From: Coffea arabica
Lineage: Eukaryota > Streptophyta > Magnoliopsida > Gentianales > Rubiaceae
Assembly (NCBI RefSeq): GCF_036785885.1
Contig: NC_092323.1
Coordinates: forward strand, 5,124,501-5,188,500
Length of the DNA: 64,000 nt
Direction of reading: 5' to 3'
The stretch's first letter is position 1; every line of letters begins with the position of its first letter. Below the pieces are notes generated by a model. That model was given only the letters and a program-made list of their open reading frames with translations. It was not told the origin of the DNA and did not search any database. Of this stretch, positions 34,225 through 46,125 are shown piece by piece. The position numbers and the translations under genes were made by a program.

Positions 34225-35209
34225 CAATCTAACTCAGGAAGCACTTTGGGCTATCGGTGAATTTTTGAATCTCTACATGTTTTGCAAGCATTGAGGTTGT
34301 AAGCAGACAAGTTGAATTGTTGTCTTCCTTTTGCAGCTCACTTTAAGCTTTTGAACTCAAAAAAAAATGGAACAAGCTATTGATGTTGATTGTCTGGATT
34401 TGGTGGATGATCAAATAACTATAGATGTTTGAGTAATAATAATAATAAAAAATCCAGCTTCTGCTACTTCAACTATTACTTAAACTTGTAGATGAAATCA
34501 TTAGCTGGAGAGAGAGAGATATATTCTTTTCTTGATATTTCAAATATGATTGGACAATAATGCCATTTGCTTCCGGCTTGACTCACACATAAAATAATCA
34601 GAAGCATTTAAACTATGCATTTTTTATTGTTTAGGGACTCATCGGAGACAAAAATTAGATCGAGGGTCAAAACTTGACAACGGTGATAATTTAATGGCTC
34701 CCCAGGTCATTTACTCTCAAAGAAATGCACTGCTGCAACTTTTGAATTTTATTGGAGGTACAAATGTCTAAATTCCCAACCTACAATGAGACTTGCAATT
34801 TATGCTTCACCTAATGGCTGACTTGGTTCAGGAGGCTTGCTAGCGCAGGTAATCCCTGTTGAATTTATTTTCGGCCAGTCATTTAGATATGACTCCAAAC
34901 CGGCTTTGTAGTTGATTCCATTCCACGAGGTGCATGCGGCTGCAAAACATCCTGTCTTGATCAGACCAATTTGTTTTTTTTTTATCTTTTTTGAAAGGTC
35001 GATCAGACCAAAATTACAAGGAAGAGTTGACAGATTTAATTAGCACAAACTCGGAGTAACTACCGAGCCACTAACCACTGGCAAAGGCTTTAGCCTTTAA
35101 TATCAGAAAGAACAACAAAAGCTACTTTATCAACTTCCAAATACAAGCACACAACTCTACTGCGGTTAGGGAGAGGAAGCTGTTGGGGAATGGGGAGTGG
35201 GGTATTGGA

Positions 35210-36854
35210 CTAACGTTTCTTGAACGGCTGAACCCGGATGCTATCAGTTTCAGGAATGAACTCAAAGGCATACTCCTGTCCCAACTCTAGTGCATTATTT
35301 TCCAGGAAATCAGTCCACCCTTTACACATGTATAGCATATCGTTATCGTAGAGCCGCAGTTCAACACGCCAAGATGCTCCATTCATATTTTGCAGCATCA
35401 CTTCTGACTTGTTTACGAGTCCATGCTTCTTAGCAAATGGCATCTTTACGTTCTAATAATAAATATTACGATAAAATTTCAGACAAAACTACAACCTTAA
35501 GCAAAATATAGTAACTAATATTCAGGCAAAACTGGTTTACCGCCTTGTGAATTTTATTCTTTTTTTTTTTATTGCTGCTTTTTATTTGGATAGAAAAATT
35601 AATTTACCATTCTATATCGGTGATAATTCGCCAAAACCTTGGTATAGTACTTGCCAGCATCCAGAGATCGCTTGTCATACCGAATCTTCTTTGATTTTCT
35701 CTTTCTTGAACCTGCATGGTGCATTATAGACTAATTAAGTTGGAATGAACGGTGCAAGATTTCCATCTTCTAGTGGGGAAAAAAAAAGCAATTGTAGATT
35801 TTAATATTTTGCATTTAAATGGCTTTAAACCCTTGAGAGGGGGAGCATTCTTTTAGCACTCTCATAACACACAGTACCAAAATTGACCAGTCTGTCTTAA
35901 TGTATACTAGCATTCTTTACTCCTCTTTTTTTTTTTTGTTTCTTTTGGTGGGGTTGTTGGAGAATATCAATTGCAACCGAAAGAGGGGTGAAAAAAAAAA
36001 CCCAAAATTCAAGCTTATCAGTAAAGGACCCTAAAAGGAAAAGGGCAAGAATAGGTGAAGGGTGGGTGAAAGAACCCATTTTTTAGAATTAAAAAGAAGC
36101 TAATTACCTTGGACTGCACTTTTGGATGGCTGAGTAAGTGGATTGCGATTGATCTCCGGGTTCAGTTGATCAACCAATTGAGGCAAAAAATGACGTGGAT
36201 CATGGATCGGGGCTGATGGATTCAAATCTTTATCGCACCCAGTGGTTCCATACATTGCAACTTCGAAGATAGTGGAATTCTTTTTGCCAAGCATAAGCCA
36301 AAACACAAGAAACTCGCCCATTTTCAGGCCATGATCTTTCACGAACTTTGGCCAGCCATCAGTGAAAAGGTATTGCTCACCAATTCGCTCAATCTTTACG
36401 GACCATGTTTCTCCAGATTTAATCTGAAGCAGGGCACTTTCAGCCAACAGATGTTCAAAGGTCTTCCAGAAAAGTGGCGGTATACTCTGCAGCACAATAA
36501 TACTCGATGCATCATACTCCCAACGGATAGCAAATAGTTACTAGACTTAAATGTACGAAAATTGGAGTCAACAATCTCCATTGAGCAACAGACAGTAGTA
36601 TTTAATGGCAAGTGAAGTTGACAAATGCAACCTGCCAGGTGTTAGTCATGCAGATACACTCATAAATGCCCGACCAAAAGAGATGAGAGTAGATATGCAG
36701 TTATAGCAGCATTTTTACTTACGAGCTTGGAGTAAAAGCCAGGGACGAGGACTTTAAAGAAGGAAGGCGATGCCTTAGCCTTACTTGTCATGATCACTTC
36801 TCTTCGCACTTCGCACTCTGTCTTCTTAGGTTTTGTCCTTGACGAAAATGGCAT
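35210..36854 (-). CDS. B3 domain transcription factor C, two B3 domains
   Basis: Four minus-strand exons join in phase: 36723-36854, 36108-36486, 35608-35711 and 35210-35452, about 285 residues. The first B3 domain begins SPSFFKVLVPGFYSKL and continues IPPLFWKTFEHLLAESALLQIKSGETWSVKI, LFTDGWPKFVKDHGLKMGEFLVFWL. The middle exon is basic (RKRKSKKIRYDKR) and could hold a nuclear localisation signal. The second B3 domain starts FAKKHGLVNKSEVMLQNMNGASWRVEL and ends EYAFEFIPETDSIRVQPFKKR. Exon 2 is 379 bp, exactly as in gene D, and splice phases are shared, so C and D are clear tandem duplicates. Start: first ATG, giving a basic N-terminus before the domain. Confidence 0.85.
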
Positions 36855-38654
36855 TCTAGTTTGTGGAATGGGGAACCAAAGCTAGATGGGTTTAGCCTCA
36901 CGAGCATGAAAAAACTTTGGCCGGTCTATCACCGCTGCGCTCCATTTGCTGGGGACTCGTGCCCTTGTCAGTTTTACGGTAGAGTGCGTATAGCCGTGGA
37001 CGTAAGGTCAGCTCGCAAAACCAAGTTGGTCACGAAAAGAGCTCTAAAGCTCTACTTGCGTTAAGGATCAAATTTTCTTACCTAATGTCATGTTTGGTTT
37101 TCATTTTTTTAGATTCTTTTATAAAAAAAATTATTGTAGTAATTTGATATATGTAAGATAAAAAAATGATTAGAAAATATGTTCACAAAAAAGGTAACAA
37201 TTTTTCTTTGAAAAATGGCTTTCCAAACAATTCGGACTTTCCTGAAAATATCATTAGTTAGCATATGTGTAAGCACTTATCTGGATCGGCGGTGATTTAG
37301 TCTCCTCTACATTCTCCACCCAAGGTTATCGAGATTTGTGATTGATTTCTTTTACTCTTTTTTTTGGAATATCTTTTTACACGTAAGCAACTTCTTAGTA
37401 CTACGGTCGCTCTTGGGTTGACTTTGATTTGACTGTTGTTTCCTTTGTGTAAAATGCTACATTGTACGGTCAGCATTTTTTTTTTGCTAATTCTTTTTAT
37501 AATTTTAGTTATCAACTAAAATTATATCACTTTAATCCTTTTTATTAATTTATTTTATTTTTTGGAAAGTATGCCATACCAATCTAACAATTAATTTTCT
37601 TATAAAGGTATATTACTAGTACCTATTTTATCATACGATTAATACTATTTTTAATAACAATTACGAAAACGTTAAATTTCTTATAACAAACCACCTTTTT
37701 TTCTTTGATCACTATAACTTTAAAATAGCAAACAAAATAACACTATATATATATTACATAGAAAATCAAAGACAAAAAAAAATCAACTGTCATACAAGTG
37801 GAAAAAATTTCAACCACGATTATAAATGTGATAATAAATAAAACCATATAAGTATAATTTTCACATTTTTCTTTATACTTTATCTTTATTTTTAAAATTT
37901 TCTTATTCCCAATTATAATCTATTAAACTTTCATTTTGCATTTAGTATGCTTTACTCTTATATCATGGATCATTTGCAACACCCAACCCCCCCCCCCCCC
38001 CCCCACCCAAAAAAAAACACCCCTCCCTATACTAGGATCCTGGATCTCCAAGTCCCCCAACCTCTGAGTTGGTCGAGTATTTTTGCCTTGAAAACTTCTA
38101 AGTACAAAAAATTATACAAATTTATTTGCTAAAATCAGATTTTTCAGTTTGAAATGGACAATGACACAATTAATGGTCATATCCTTTCTGCTTAAGAAAA
38201 ACCAGAATCAATGGGAGTACTTCAGATAAAGGTGGAACGAGAGGGAGATAGGGAGGAGGATTTGGACCCTGTCCTTGTTAGCCTGCGTGCAGAGATTTAT
38301 CAGTGTTCACTGGACAAGTCCCATGGGTGAAATCAGTTTCTTTACACGGTGTTTGCTTTAAGCAGGACCAAAAACTAATCCGACCTTCAAGATCAGTTCT
38401 CCTTCTACATAAACGGGTTAGACGATAATTGCATATGTATTATTACAAGCAAAAGACCTGGACAGAAATTTGCCAAGAGCACTGAGCCATGGTAATTAAG
38501 ACCTGTCCTTGGATGTTCAAAACTACAAAACCTGCATGGCGTTAGCCGTGAACTGTCATAAAACAGTGAAAAACTTGCTATGCCACCTTATGAAGATTGC
38601 TAACCACATATGAATTATAATACTGTACAATAGATGCATTGAACAGGCTGCTGG
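36855..38654. other. Spacer between B3 genes C and D
   Basis: Holds the gene C promoter, a Tourist-like segment (about 37085-37235) and a C homopolymer of about 18 bases near 37987-38004, followed by A-rich and C-rich sequence. No gene is seen. Confidence 0.6.
37085..37235. mobile_element. Diverged Tourist-like MITE copy
   Basis: Starts TGTTTGGTTTTCATTTTTTTAG, contains ATTGTAGTAATTTGATATATG and AAAAAATGATTAGAAAATATG, and ends GAAAAATGGCTTTCCAAACA. Order and content match 62480-62624. The target duplication is no longer clear. Confidence 0.55.
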
Positions 38655-40201
38655 CTAATTTTGTTCCTCAAGCAGCTGAACTTGGATGCTATCAGTCTCA
38701 GGAACGTACTCAAATGCACACTTTTTCCCACACAGTAGCCTATTCTTTTTTCGGAATTCAGGCCAGCCTGCACACATGTCCAGCATGTGAGGTTTCGTAG
38801 ACTGTTTTAGTACCACATTGGTTGACCACCCATTCTGATATCGCAGCACCACCTGTGTCTTGCCCATTAGTCCAGTTTTCTCAGCAAACAGCAGCGGAAC
38901 ATGCTTAAATTCACACAAGAAATTAAACCATTCAAATTAACAAGGCAAGCCCACCAATGCCCATGTCAAAAATCTTCTTCAGTTTAATTTCCCTTTTGGG
39001 TTCAAGGCGCTCTTACTTACCAATCTGTATCGATGATGCTTAGCCATAACCTTGGTGAAGCGCCTATCTTCCACTGAATTAAAAGATTTCTGAGCACCAC
39101 GGCTAGTATTCTCATTCCTCTTTAGTTTTCTTCTTTTTGCATCTATTCAAAAGAAAAGCACTTTATTGGGATTCAGCAATACTGCTTTACTTGCCTTTAC
39201 TTTTCCCACTTGATGGAGAAACTAGAAATGACCAAACTCAATAGCTAGTACTGTTACTGGGAGTGTACCAAGCACTCGTATGCTATGCATTCAAAATAGT
39301 AAACAAGTGCAGCAGGATATATAGTTCCAGAAGATCGATGAAATTGGGACTTAGTTAACTGAATCAGGACGCAATTCCTTTGTAACGGCATCCTATATAT
39401 ACTTGCCTGACAAGGGATAGATAATTCACAAACTCGACCTGCAGACTGCAGACTCAGAAAAACAGAAAATGCAAAACAAAAGTTAAAAGAGCAAACCGTA
39501 GGTGGTGATACCGGTATCAGACGGCTTAGGTTGTAAAATGCGAATAGTTTTCAGGTCGAATTCAGTAGATTCAGCTTGTTCAACTTTGATGGGACAATGG
39601 TTTGTAGCTGCTGAATTAAACTCTTTTTCGCACCCTCTGATTCCATAAATTGCAACTTTGAAGCTGGATCTTGCCTCGATGATGAGCCAAAACACCAGAA
39701 GATCGCCGATTTCCAGCTTAAGATCATTCACAAATTTCGGCCAGCCATCTGTGAAGCAGTAGCGCTCATCAATGCGCACAATCTTTACGGGCCACGTTTC
39801 TCCAGATTTGGTCTTAAGCAGGGCATGTTGAGGCAATATTTCTTCGAATCTACTCACAAATAGAGTCGGTATACGCTGCAAGGAGGACATATCATACACA
39901 GCATGCAATGCATTATATATTACATCTCAGACAGTTAGTCAGTGCATGCAGCTCAAATAAGAAATTAATCAGAACCGGAAAAAAAAAACATAAAATGCAA
40001 GTCACATTCATTGATGAGTCATCAATCCTTTCTTCCCCCTCTCATAGACATATACATGAAATGGAACTTATTACTTACGAGTATGGACTTGGAATCATGG
40101 ACTAGGACTTTGAAGAATGAAGGGAAGTCCATGGCAGCCAGAGGCGGTGCTCCTTTCTTTTGCCCTTCCTTCCTTCCACGCAATTGCGGTCTAAAACTCA
40201 T
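38655..40201 (-). CDS. B3 domain transcription factor D, two B3 domains
   Basis: Four minus-strand exons join in phase: 40079-40201, 39497-39875, 39021-39142 and 38655-38903, about 290 residues. The N-terminus is basic (RPQLRGRKEGQKK) before the first B3 domain: FPSFFKVLVHDSKSIL, then IPTLFVSRFEEILPQHALLKTKSGETWPVKI and CFTDGWPKFVNDLKLEIGDLLVFWL. The third exon is basic (KRRKLKRN). The second B3 domain runs from VPLLFAEKTGLMGKTQVVLRY to CAFEYVPETDSIQVQLLEEQ. A downstream in-frame Met (MDFPSFF) is an alternative start right at the domain. It shares exon sizes with gene C and is the apparent source of the pseudogene at 31150-31852. Confidence 0.85.
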
Positions 40202-41445
40202 TTAAGTACAGGGCCGTTGCATGCAGGACATTTGGCTACAGAATGCAAAAGTCCGTGCCACCGTGGACTCGGTGTCAAGACAAAAAAGGTGCCGAGATGG
40301 ATTCCCCAATTTTATTAATTTTTTTTTAAAAAAAATGTATACTGTTTTTTCTTTTTTTAAAGCTCTGTACTGATTTTACTGATAATTTAGCTCTTAACAA
40401 ATATATTAGCAGACTAACGTTTAAAAACAGTAAACAACCACAACCGTGCTCTAATATATCCTACACCACAAAAATGGGTTTATAAGGTTTTCTCATCGGT
40501 TCGTTTTATGTTGTTTTGAAATCATTTTCGAAATGCTTTATAAGTAATATTTTTTTAATGTTTTTTAAGGCTTAACATTCATTCATCCTCGAACTCAAGA
40601 TCATGTTGCTTTCCATTTGGATTGCGTTTTAGATTTTTTTTGTTGTAATTTGTAGCACTTTCCATAATATGATTTATATAAAATAAAAAGAACACCATAT
40701 CTTATGTATACTATTCCTTGACTTAATTTTGCGTTAGTTTGAGTAACGGTATAAAATGAATACTAAAAATAACTGCACTTTGCATATTAAATTCTAGAAT
40801 AACCTAATCAAAGTAACACTAACTGTTAGGTTTGGATTTTATCCCACCAACCGATTCTATAGGAGGAACACTTAGGACACTAACAATTATTGTTCTTGAA
40901 TCAAAAGTTGCTACAATTTGTCCGTCGAAAACACTGTTTAAATTGAAAGATTTATTGGTTTAATAATTTTGAAAACAAGTGTACATGAAAATTTAATATG
41001 CTTTTCGGTTAAAAACAATTAAACTAAATGTCAAAAGAAAACAAAGCACAACAATACTGATGATTAATTTCGAGCTTAAAACATTAGAATCACAACACTG
41101 ATTATTAATTTCTAGCTTAAAAAATTAGAATCAGTATTTCCTTTTTTTTCTTATTATTATTATTTTTTTGTGCTGATGAACTTAATTAGGCTTATCTTCA
41201 GTCTAGGCCCAGCTCTAGTTTTTGTGATTTTAGCGGGCCAAGATCCGTCTTTCCCGACCCAATTGATGGTTCTCCCAAATTACTAACAAAGGACAAAGCA
41301 TGAACGGGATATCTAACGCTCGATGCACGACTTAAATGTGACGCTTTTCCTGACTAAGTCGTGAGGCTATGTCTGCGAGTTCAAGTCCGAGTGTTCGACT
41401 AGAACCCTGAACCCTGTCAGAAAAGTCCCGCTGCAGCACCGTGCC
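40202..41445. other. Divergent intergenic region between B3 gene D and the oligopeptidase
   Basis: 1.2 kb holding both promoters. A partial Tourist-like left half (TTTGGATTGCGTTTTAGATT, about 40615-40690) is present. AT-rich otherwise; no gene is seen. Confidence 0.6.
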
Positions 41446-44400
41446 ATGCGACACCTCCTGGTCACCCTCCGCCGGCGCTACTGCTACCATCCTAAACCCC
41501 TCATCCAACGTGCACACTACAAACCCCAGAACCCTCAGCCACCACCTGCCCCACCTTCACCACCAAAACCTCCCAAAAAACCAGCAAAATTTAGCCTCCA
41601 TGGGGAGTCATGGGAGGACCCGTATAGCTGGATGTCGCAGTTGAATGATAAGGTAGCCATGCGCCACATGGACGTCTACATGGAGCAAGAAGAGAAGTAT
41701 ATTGAGGCCGTCATGTCCGATACTGAACGCCTCCAGTCCAAACTCCAGTCTGAAATGGCCTCTCGCTTTTCATTTGACCTCTCCACTCCTCCCCTCCGCT
41801 GGGGACCCTGGTAAAATTTCAACTTTTTCCTTAATTTTTTCTATTTCCAGAATTTCAAGAAAAGAATGTTCATAGTGGTTTTGATTTTCTTCCCCCAATT
41901 TGGTTTAGCAATTAAGAAAACTGAGAGAATTTAGCAGGCTTTAGGTCCTGATGCATGTTTCTTGCAAATTCGTTCATATGATGGTTTTTTCCTCAAAGCG
42001 AAATCCCACGAGAGAAGAGGGGGGGGGGGCTGGGAAGAAAGTTGATTCAAATAGTGGAGTCTTTTAGGTGTGACTTAGGATTATAGTCTAAAGATTTTTC
42101 CATTTACATTATGGATTGGAGGGAATTTTGGTTAATGCAGGTTGTACTACAGACGAGCAGAAGAAGGGAAGCAGTATCCAGTGTTATGTCGAAGATTAGC
42201 TAGCTTAAATGAAGAGTTTATTTCTCATAAATCTCCATCAGCCGGCTTTGATTTCACCTCTGGGCAGAGAATTGAGCAGAAGTTGCTTGATTATAACCAG
42301 GAAGCTGAAAGATTCGGGGGTTTGTTTTTTTGCCTGCTTGCTTTTGATATTATTCGATTGTTTTGTTCAGCCTGTCTTTGACTCTGATGATATGTTAATA
42401 GGTTATGCTTATGAGGAATTGTCAGAAGTTTCACCTGACCATCGCTATCTGGCATACACTATGTATGACAAGGACAATGACTACTTTAAATTATCTGTGA
42501 GGGACTTGAATTTTGGTACACTTTGTAGCAAGCCTCAGGCTGATCGAGTTTCAAATATAGCTTGGGCCAAAAATGGACAAGCATTGCTATATGTTGTAAC
42601 CAATCATGATAAGAGGCCTTACAGGTTGGTAATTCATATGTGTGTGTGCGTGCGTGTGTATGTTGGATGTGTAGCATGAAGTCACCTTTGTTTTGGATTT
42701 CTTGACAGGCTATACTGTAGCATGGTTGGATCGGATGAAGATGACATTCTGCTTTTAGAGGATCCTCAAGAAAATGTTTATGTAAATATAAGACATACCA
42801 AGGATTTTCAGTTTGTGACTGTGAATACATTCTCAACCACATCTTCAAAGGTATTGTCTTATATGCTCGGTTATCATTTATTTCCTGCTCAACCAGTTTC
42901 TGTATCTGTGACCGATTTTTAGATCTTTCTAATAAATGCAGCTGATCCCTTATCTGGCATGACTCTAGTTTGGGAGTGTGAGACACGAGTCCACTGCATA
43001 GTTGAGCACCATCAAGGTTTTCTTTACCTCTTTACTGATGCTGCCAAAGAGGGCCAGCCTGTTGATAACCACTATCTCCTGCGTAGTCCTGTTGATCCTT
43101 CACCAAGTCTCAGAAAATGGGAGGTTGAAATGTCTTATGTCATAAACATGCTTTTGTTATGCATCTATAGACACTTTTTGAAGCATTGTCTTCTTTTTTA
43201 CTTTATGATGTTGCTCTGCTATATCGAGTACTACTTTCTTTTTGAGCGGTTCTAAAATTATCTTTGAATTCCTACTCGTCCTTATCTTCATAAATCAAGG
43301 CCATTTTTTTTTATGTTTGATCTGATGCAGAATGTCTTTGCTGATGACGATGAGTTGATTGTTGAAGATGTTGACTTTAGTAACTCACATTTGGCACTAA
43401 TTGTAAGAGAAAATAGGGTGTTTAAGCTCTGTTCAGTTTCTCTTCCTCTGCCTAGTGGCAAGGTAATATACTAGTTAAGGTTGAAATTTGACAAATTGAC
43501 CATGTTGTGGAAAAACTCTTTCACCCATGCTTTGAGTTTCTTGGTATCATGTGTAGATTCTACTTGTTTGTCATGAATAAGCATGCTTTCTTATCAATTC
43601 ATTGTTCATGTGACAGGGATCTTTTCATCTCAAAGAGCTTTATCCACAATTTTTGCCACTTCCAAGTAATGTTACTCAAATATCGCCTGGACCAAATTAT
43701 GATTACCTTTCGTCAACCATGCGCTTTACGATATCCTCACCCGTGGTATGTGGTCATTTGTTAATTAGTGGTAATGCTGGTTTTCATTTGAAAACAAGTC
43801 ATGTACCTGGCAATAAATGGGTCACTGGCACTGATTTATTGCTGTTAATCTCCAAACAATAGGAGGGAAGAGTTCTATGCCTAAAAGTGCCAAGTCAATC
43901 AAATCAACTTTGTACCGCTGCTTTTCTCTATACTGAATATTGATAACTTGGTTTGGAATTTCTTCTTGTAGATGCCCGATGCTGTAGTTGATTATGATTT
44001 GTCAAATGGGAAATGGAATATTGTTCAACAGCAGAATTTGCTGCATGAAAGAACACGTGTTTTGTATGGGTCAGCATCATCTGGTAGCAGGGGTGAGAAG
44101 TCACCTTTGTCCAGGGTAGATGAAGTCAATATTGCAAATGATAATCCATGGAATGACCTTGTTGAATATTATGGTTGTGATCAGTACAGTGTTCCATCTG
44201 ATGGAGTTGTTGTTCCTTTAACCATAGTGTATTCACGTCATAGAAGGAAAGAGGATCAGAGTCCTGGCCTGCTCCATGGCCATGGAGCTTATGGAGAGAT
44301 ACTTGATAAAAGATGGCGCAATGAGTTAAAAAGCCTTCTTGATCGTGGTTGGGTGATTGCATATGCTGATGTTAGGTGTGTGCATCAAATCATTTGAAAG

Positions 44401-46125
44401 TTTATATCCATTTTTAACTTGTGTTTACATGCAGTTAGGTAATTTTGGCTGTCTATTCTTAAAAATATCCTTGTAAAATTACAAATATTTGGGGTGTAAG
44501 GATTGGAATTCAATTCTGTTTCCTAATTAGCCATAAATCCCTAGTTTGATTCTCTGTTTATTGCCTTTATGTCCAGAGGTGGCGGTGGCTTTGGTAAAAA
44601 ATGGCATCATGATGGCCAGCGCTCAAACAAGATAAATTCCATTCGCGATTATATCTGCTGTGCGAAATTTCTGGTTGACAACAAGATTGTGCAAGAAAAT
44701 AAGCTTTCTGGTTGGGGATATAGTGCTGGAGGATTGTTGGTTGCTGCTGCAATTAATTCTTGTCCTGATTTATTTCGTGCTGCAGTTTTGAAGGTGATCC
44801 TAGAGCTCTTAATGCCTTTATTACTTCCTTGTCCTTTCCTTTTAGTTGATGCCTTGAGTTGTCTTTTGACTATGTTCTACCAAGAGGCGCCTTAAGTGAT
44901 TTTCAAATTAGACCAATTTTCTGTCAAATATGCTGTGCACTTCTTCTTTAAAGAACTAATCATTTTGCTAAAAAGATTCAGCACATCCTTCTCTTTATTT
45001 AGCTGTTCTGCTTTCTCCACAATGAATTAGAAAGCGTAAAGAGGTGCTTATTCTCCTTTCTGAAGAAATTTGTCCTCTTGTCTTTCTTGATTAGGTTCCA
45101 TTTTTGGATCCAACCAATACCCTTCTCTATCCCATTTTACCACTTACACCCGTTGATTATGAAGAATTTGGGTACCCGGGAGATGTTGAAGATTTTCAGG
45201 CTATGCGTGCTTATTCTCCTTATGATAACATACAGAAAGGTGTTCACTACCCATCTGTTTTAGTGACCTCTTCATTCAATACCCGGTAACTCCAACTCCT
45301 GTCGTTTTCTGGCTATCTGTATAACTATTATTCTCACATTGGGATAACGAGTCCAGTGTGTTGAAAACTTCATGCTAAAAAACTGCCGATCTGGGGGACT
45401 GAAAACATTTTGAAATAATATATAAGTAAAAGCAGTTCATGAGAGGTTAACCGTTTGCTAAGTGTCCATCCCAATTAAACATGCCAGTTTCCATATTTTT
45501 TCTCTGGTTATATTAGTAGGAAATCACAGCTTTGTGACTTTGGTAAGGGTGCTGTTACATGTGGATAGAATTGTCTTCAAGGATATTTATTGAGTATTGA
45601 ATTGTCGACTATAGCGGGGAAATTATCCAAAGCCAGTACATTTTTATTGCATGAGTTCTACAAGTTTTGATAGCATGGTCATGGTAATGTTAAGAAATCA
45701 GATGAACAGAAAAATAAATAGTTTTGAGTCTAGTTATATCAGATGGAGTATTTTGGTGACTAAGTTGAGTTAATTATTCTGAAATGGACACATTGAACAA
45801 TTGGCACTCGTGATAGGCTGCACCACGGCAGCTTGGACATGGGGTAATTTTGTGTCCTGCTAACAAATTGCCTAGGACGGAAGTTCTTCATCTTTTGGTG
45901 TCATGGTTATAGACGTGATAAAAAAAAAAAATTTTCCCCCTTTCCAGGTTTGGAGTTTGGGAAGCAGCAAAATGGGTTGCACTGGTGCGTGAAAACTCTA
46001 TTTATGATCCCAAACGCCCAATACTGCTCAACTTGACAACGGATATAGTCGAGGAAAATAGATACTTGCATTGCAAGGAGTCTGCTTTAGAGACTGCTTT
46101 TCTTATCAAAATGATGGATCTTTAG
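41446..46125 (+). CDS. Prolyl oligopeptidase family (S9A/oligopeptidase B-like) protein, probable pseudoenzyme
   Basis: Eleven exons join in phase: 41446-41810, 42141-42319, 42402-42624, 42709-42850, 42923-43123, 43331-43462, 43617-43745, 43972-44375, 44577-44793, 45095-45285 and 45948-46125, about 786 residues. The Arg-rich, acid-poor N-terminus looks like an organelle-targeting peptide, followed by a Pro-rich linker (about 26-48). A beta-propeller region (about 80-490) precedes the hydrolase domain. The nucleophile elbow GWGYSAGG is intact (Ser near 641), and RGGGGFGKKWHHDG is the conserved RGGG segment. The expected catalytic Asp falls on Asn in SSFNTRFGVWEAAKW, and the expected GHGG histidine segment reads TTDIVEENRY. 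The family is known as At5g66960 in Arabidopsis, of similar length. It may therefore have no normal peptidase activity. The two convergent genes at 46.1 and 48.3 kb appear to be old neighbours. Confidence 0.9.

Larger units (their letters stand above)
31853..35209. other. Transposon-rich spacer within the B3 array
   Basis: 3.4 kb without a recognised gene. It holds a Stowaway-like MITE (32852-33175), a 243-bp insertion with 11-bp duplication (33232-33474), a Tourist-like segment with a 20-bp tandem triplication (33905-34065), and a short open frame at 34084-34224. It may mark where another B3 unit was lost. Confidence 0.6.

Noticed and set aside
37987-38004. Long C homopolymer as a functional G-quadruplex
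   Set aside because: A pure C run of this kind is readily explained by slippage or sequencing error, and nothing nearby suggests function.
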